Source of the DNA: a virus
DNA: 50,262 nt
IMG/VR virus record: IMGVR_UViG_3300032213_000265
Span: 1 to 50,262 of that record
Strand: one strand, 5' to 3'
This document shows positions 48,631-50,262 of this stretch, one piece after another. A program made the position numbers and the translations under genes. A model generated the notes under the pieces. It had not been told where the DNA came from. It saw only the letters and a program-made list of their open reading frames with translations, and ran no database searches. Numbering within the stretch: the first letter of the stretch is position 1; every line of letters starts with the position of its first letter.

Positions 48631-49256
48631 GCTTCGCTCCTAGTCGCCGTACGATCCAAGATACGTTTAAGGTCTTCTCCGTTGAGAGCCTGTGCCGCAC
48701 GATCGTACATAGCTTGCCATGTCTGTATCCGCTCGTCGTTTTTCAGAAACGGCGCAGCTTCTAGCAGAGTTGCATAAAGTAACGCATCTGGGGCATATTC
48801 AGTGACCCAGTTCGTTTGGAAATCTTCGCCTAAAAAGCGAGGTTGCTCGTAGTATAGAATTTCTAAAGTCTGAGCTGTAGTCGGCGTTGGTGTTATCAAC
48901 CAATGTTGGTAATCGTAATCTGCGTAAAACTCAGGTGTTCCAGTTTGAGCTTCATCTGGCCAATAATAACGTAAATATTCGTAAGACCGACCAAATATAG
49001 GTTGACCGTCAACAGTCATAGAAACCGTGTCGCGCCAACGATCGGGTTTAAGGTAAACGGCAACACCAGGAGAGAGGGGGGTCGTGACTGCTCGAATGAA
49101 GCCTGTTATCTTCAGTTCGCGGGAGATTCTACGCTCTCCCAGAGTTACTAAGCGTGGCAGCTGATCATAGACTATTGCGTCGCTCTCGGCGGTAAAGCCT
49201 CGTTCCAGATAGCGACGAATGTCCACCAGCAAGCTCTCGTACGTCATCGTGTACAT
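48627..49256 (-). CDS. Head-tail adaptor protein (second adaptor)
   Basis: 209 residues. YESLLVDIRRYLERGFTAES, LPRLVTLGERRISRELKITG, then beta core with YWPDEAQTGTPEFYADYDYQ, WLITPTPTTAQTLEILYYEQ, and helical end YAPDALLYATLLEAAPFLKN with ERIQTWQAMYDRAAQALNG. The 'W.ltPTP......lE..YYe.P..L' and 'apdaLLyaaLleAapflk' pattern is seen in T7 gp11/adaptor-type proteins of podophages. It lies 3' of a strong promoter and ahead of the fibre-like and gp10-like genes. Two adaptor-type genes in one genome are notable. Confidence 0.8.
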   Translation of the reverse strand: MYTMTYESLLVDIRRYLERGFTAESDAIVYDQLPRLVTLGERRISRELKITGFIRAVTTPLSPGVAVYLKPDRWRDTVSMTVDGQPIFGRSYEYLRYYWPDEAQTGTPEFYADYDYQHWLITPTPTTAQTLEILYYEQPRFLGEDFQTNWVTEYAPDALLYATLLEAAPFLKNDERIQTWQAMYDRAAQALNGEDLKRILDRTATRSEA

Positions 49257-49305
49257 TTATATACTCCGTAAGTACTAGCAGCTGGTGCAGCTTGCGCCTG
49301 TGAAA

Positions 49306-49334
49306 ATTATACCCTTGAAAGTCAATAGAGGCAA
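49306..49334 (-). promoter_or_regulatory. Leftward sigma70-like promoter before the tail module
   Basis: The minus strand has TTGCCT at 49334-49329, a 17-bp spacer and perfect TATAAT at 49311-49306. The box lies just past the end of the 52-residue gene and about 50 bp before the adaptor start at 49256. Same -35 as at 7627-7632. Confidence 0.8.
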
Positions 49335-49337
49335 GTT

Positions 49338-49496
49338 CTAATGCTTCATGAAAGCAATGTTTATGAGCAATAATATGATTGCGCCAGCAGACCCAATAAG
49401 TATGGCTTCAATACGTTTTATACGAAGGATGGTTTCCTTCCAGCGCTCAGCACAAACAGCCTCATGAGTTGTAAATTTTGTTTCTAAAGAATCCAT
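49338..49496 (-). CDS. 52-residue membrane protein of the lysis cassette
   Basis: Open frame starting one base after the lysozyme stop: MDSLETKFTTHEAVCAERWK, then ETILRIKRIEAILIGSAGAI, ILLLINIAFMKH. One C-terminal transmembrane helix, N-terminal charged helix with THEAVCAERW. This 'THEAVCAER....RI.RIE' pattern resembles small phage proteins near lysis genes (hemolysin XhlA-like topology). AGGAAG is upstream. It may act as accessory holin or spanin-like helper; no true spanin pair was found. Confidence 0.75.
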   Translation of the reverse strand: MDSLETKFTTHEAVCAERWKETILRIKRIEAILIGSAGAIILLLINIAFMKH

Positions 49497-49497
49497 T

Positions 49498-49977
49498 TTA
49501 ACTTCCTAAATAAAGAGCACGCTCATCTTTACGTCTATTCACTAATCCTTTGAGCTCTTTGCCACCAGCCTTTGTATATTTCAAGAACTCCTCTGCAGCA
49601 CCTTCGTAATCGCCTCTGTTGTGCCTCTGGCGCAGCGTAGACCGCTGGAGAGTACCCAAGCCTACATTGAAGCTAAAACTGACCAGAGCGTCCATCCAGC
49701 CTTGCCTAGAGCCAGCACTAGGACAGTATTTAAGAACTCCACGCTCAAACCGCTCAAGGTCTTTTGCAAGAATGGCATCGACCTCTCCCATCGTAAATGC
49801 TCTGTTCCAACCTTCTGGGCAAGGTAAGCCAACCCTGTCTTCAATCTTTAGCTTGCCGTGGTTAGGGTCAATCACATGACCCACGCCTATTGTCCACAGC
49901 TTAGCTGGGCACTGATACGGCTTTAATCGCACACCCTCGTGGTGGGCGATCATCTTTAAAGCCTTGGGGCTAATCAT
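49498..49977 (-). CDS. GH24 endolysin (T4-type lysozyme)
   Basis: 159 residues. HHEGVRLKPYQCPAKLWTIG gives the GH24 catalytic triad region (Glu14, following Cys-Pro-Ala and Thr29) and GVGHVIDPNHGKLKIED the substrate strand. QGWMDALVSFSFNVGLGTLQ, STLRQRHNRGDYEGAAEEFL and GLVNRRKDERALYL follow in the usual order. It cuts the host glycan strand. No N-terminal signal anchor, so release depends on the holin. Overlaps the holin stop by four bases (ATGA). Confidence 0.93.
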   Translation of the reverse strand: MISPKALKMIAHHEGVRLKPYQCPAKLWTIGVGHVIDPNHGKLKIEDRVGLPCPEGWNRAFTMGEVDAILAKDLERFERGVLKYCPSAGSRQGWMDALVSFSFNVGLGTLQRSTLRQRHNRGDYEGAAEEFLKYTKAGGKELKGLVNRRKDERALYLGS

Positions 49978-50262
49978 TTGCCAAACGCCCGTCCACCGAA
50001 GTGAAACGCTATGATTGAAGCAAATAACGCCTGAGTCTCGTTATCCCAAAGCTGGTCAGCCAACGCATTAAATTCCACGCCGCTAGTTAAACCTTTGTAT
50101 GCCAACACACCGTCAATACCAACCAGTAGAAAAAAGAACCCATAAGTAATTACTGGCCTGACTGATGCGCGGAAGTCTTTCATCCATGTGGATGTGCCTT
50201 CATTGAGGCTAGTGTCGTGGGCATAGATTGCTTGCATTTCAGATTGCTGAGCGCCAATCAAA
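49974..50262 (-). CDS. Holin (3TM GTA-type), cut by the window end
   Basis: About 95 residues visible: LIGAQQSEMQAIYAHDTSLN, then WMKDFRASVRPVITYGFFFL, VGIDGVLAYKGLTSGVEF, and a second hydrophobic stretch ALFASIIAFHFGGRAFGK. Amphipathic start, hydrophobic helix, loop with LADQLWDNETQ, hydrophobic helix: the layout of GTA_holin_3TM proteins. The true start lies at 18..16 of the minus strand; the TTG at 50261 is only an apparent start. Pores from this protein let the lysozyme out. Confidence 0.83.
   Translation of the reverse strand, partial: LIGAQQSEMQAIYAHDTSLNEGTSTWMKDFRASVRPVITYGFFFLLVGIDGVLAYKGLTSGVEFNALADQLWDNETQALFASIIAFHFGGRAFGK

Noticed and set aside
1-50262. Temperate lifestyle, tRNA genes, CRISPR array or phage RNA polymerase
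   Set aside because: No integrase or large repressor, no cloverleaf-like stretch in the short gaps, no spaced identical repeats apart from the iterons and fibre units, and no single-subunit RNA polymerase motifs among the large proteins.
1-50262. Direct terminal repeats marking true linear ends
   Set aside because: The two ends share only a single A; the interrupted holin gene shows the ends are an assembly cut.

Overview
This window reads as the complete, circularly closed genome (about 50 kb) of an uncultured tailed bacteriophage, most likely a podovirus of a Gram-negative (proteobacterial) host. The virion genes follow the P22/Sf6 plan: Sf6-type small terminase, large terminase, large P22-type portal, scaffold, HK97-fold capsid protein, gp4-like adaptors, a gp10-like tail protein, glycine- and glutamine-rich ejection-type proteins, fibres with GGTGAT-type motifs and a GH24 lysozyme. 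No tail tube, sheath or long tape measure was recognised. A lipobox lipoprotein and a secreted partner point to a diderm host. No integrase, tRNA or phage RNA polymerase was seen, so the phage is probably strictly lytic and relies on host RNA polymerase. The ends are an arbitrary cut inside the holin gene: its first six codons lie at 18..1 (minus strand) and the rest at 50262..49974. Frame is restored if the single A shared by both ends is counted once.

Layout. Two divergent transcription units start in the intergenic region 24847-25029. The rightward unit (25030-37503) begins with about ten small accessory genes. It continues with a cassette that matches the thymidine hypermodification pathway (PLP enzyme, amino acid:DNA transferase-like protein, 5-hmdU DNA kinase-like P-loop protein, its helical aGPT/HMUDK-like partner, and a thymidylate synthase-family hydroxymethylase). 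Next come an HD-domain phosphohydrolase, a DUF3310 protein, a short family-B DNA polymerase, a Sak4-like ATPase, a DUF669 SSB-like protein, a PD-(D/E)XK nuclease with an apparent Fe-S cysteine set, and a RuvC-like resolvase. The leftward unit starts at 24846 with an SF2 helicase, a zinc protein and a prim-pol/helicase. It continues with a small membrane protein, a DUF4384 secreted protein, an LPP20-like lipoprotein, a Cro-like regulator and a string of small genes. Then it runs through terminase, portal, a GroES-like co-chaperonin, scaffold, capsid, adaptor, tail fibre and lysis genes, across the cut, and on through tail and ejection proteins to a terminator at 37480-37509.

Control signals visible in the sequence. 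Three leftward sigma70-like promoters share a TTGC(C/T)N box, a 17-bp spacer and a perfect TATAAT (4085-4113, 7604-7632, 49306-49334). Strong leftward terminators follow the capsid gene and the gene after it. A repeated dyad (AATCAA-N10-TTGATT followed by AAAATACAAT) precedes both rightward blocks. The non-coding stretch upstream of terS (17723-17950) holds six ATCGTTCG repeats arranged as two mirrored clusters around a hairpin, a candidate origin, packaging or operator site. A branched RNA-like structure occupies 35823-35924, just ahead of the nuclease gene.

How it works together: rightward genes probably make and process modified, recombination-competent DNA. The leftward head genes add replication helicase and primase functions and two envelope proteins. 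The long late part builds, fills and releases the particle. Family assignments come from reading motifs and remembered family features, with no database search, and biological roles are inferences unless stated.
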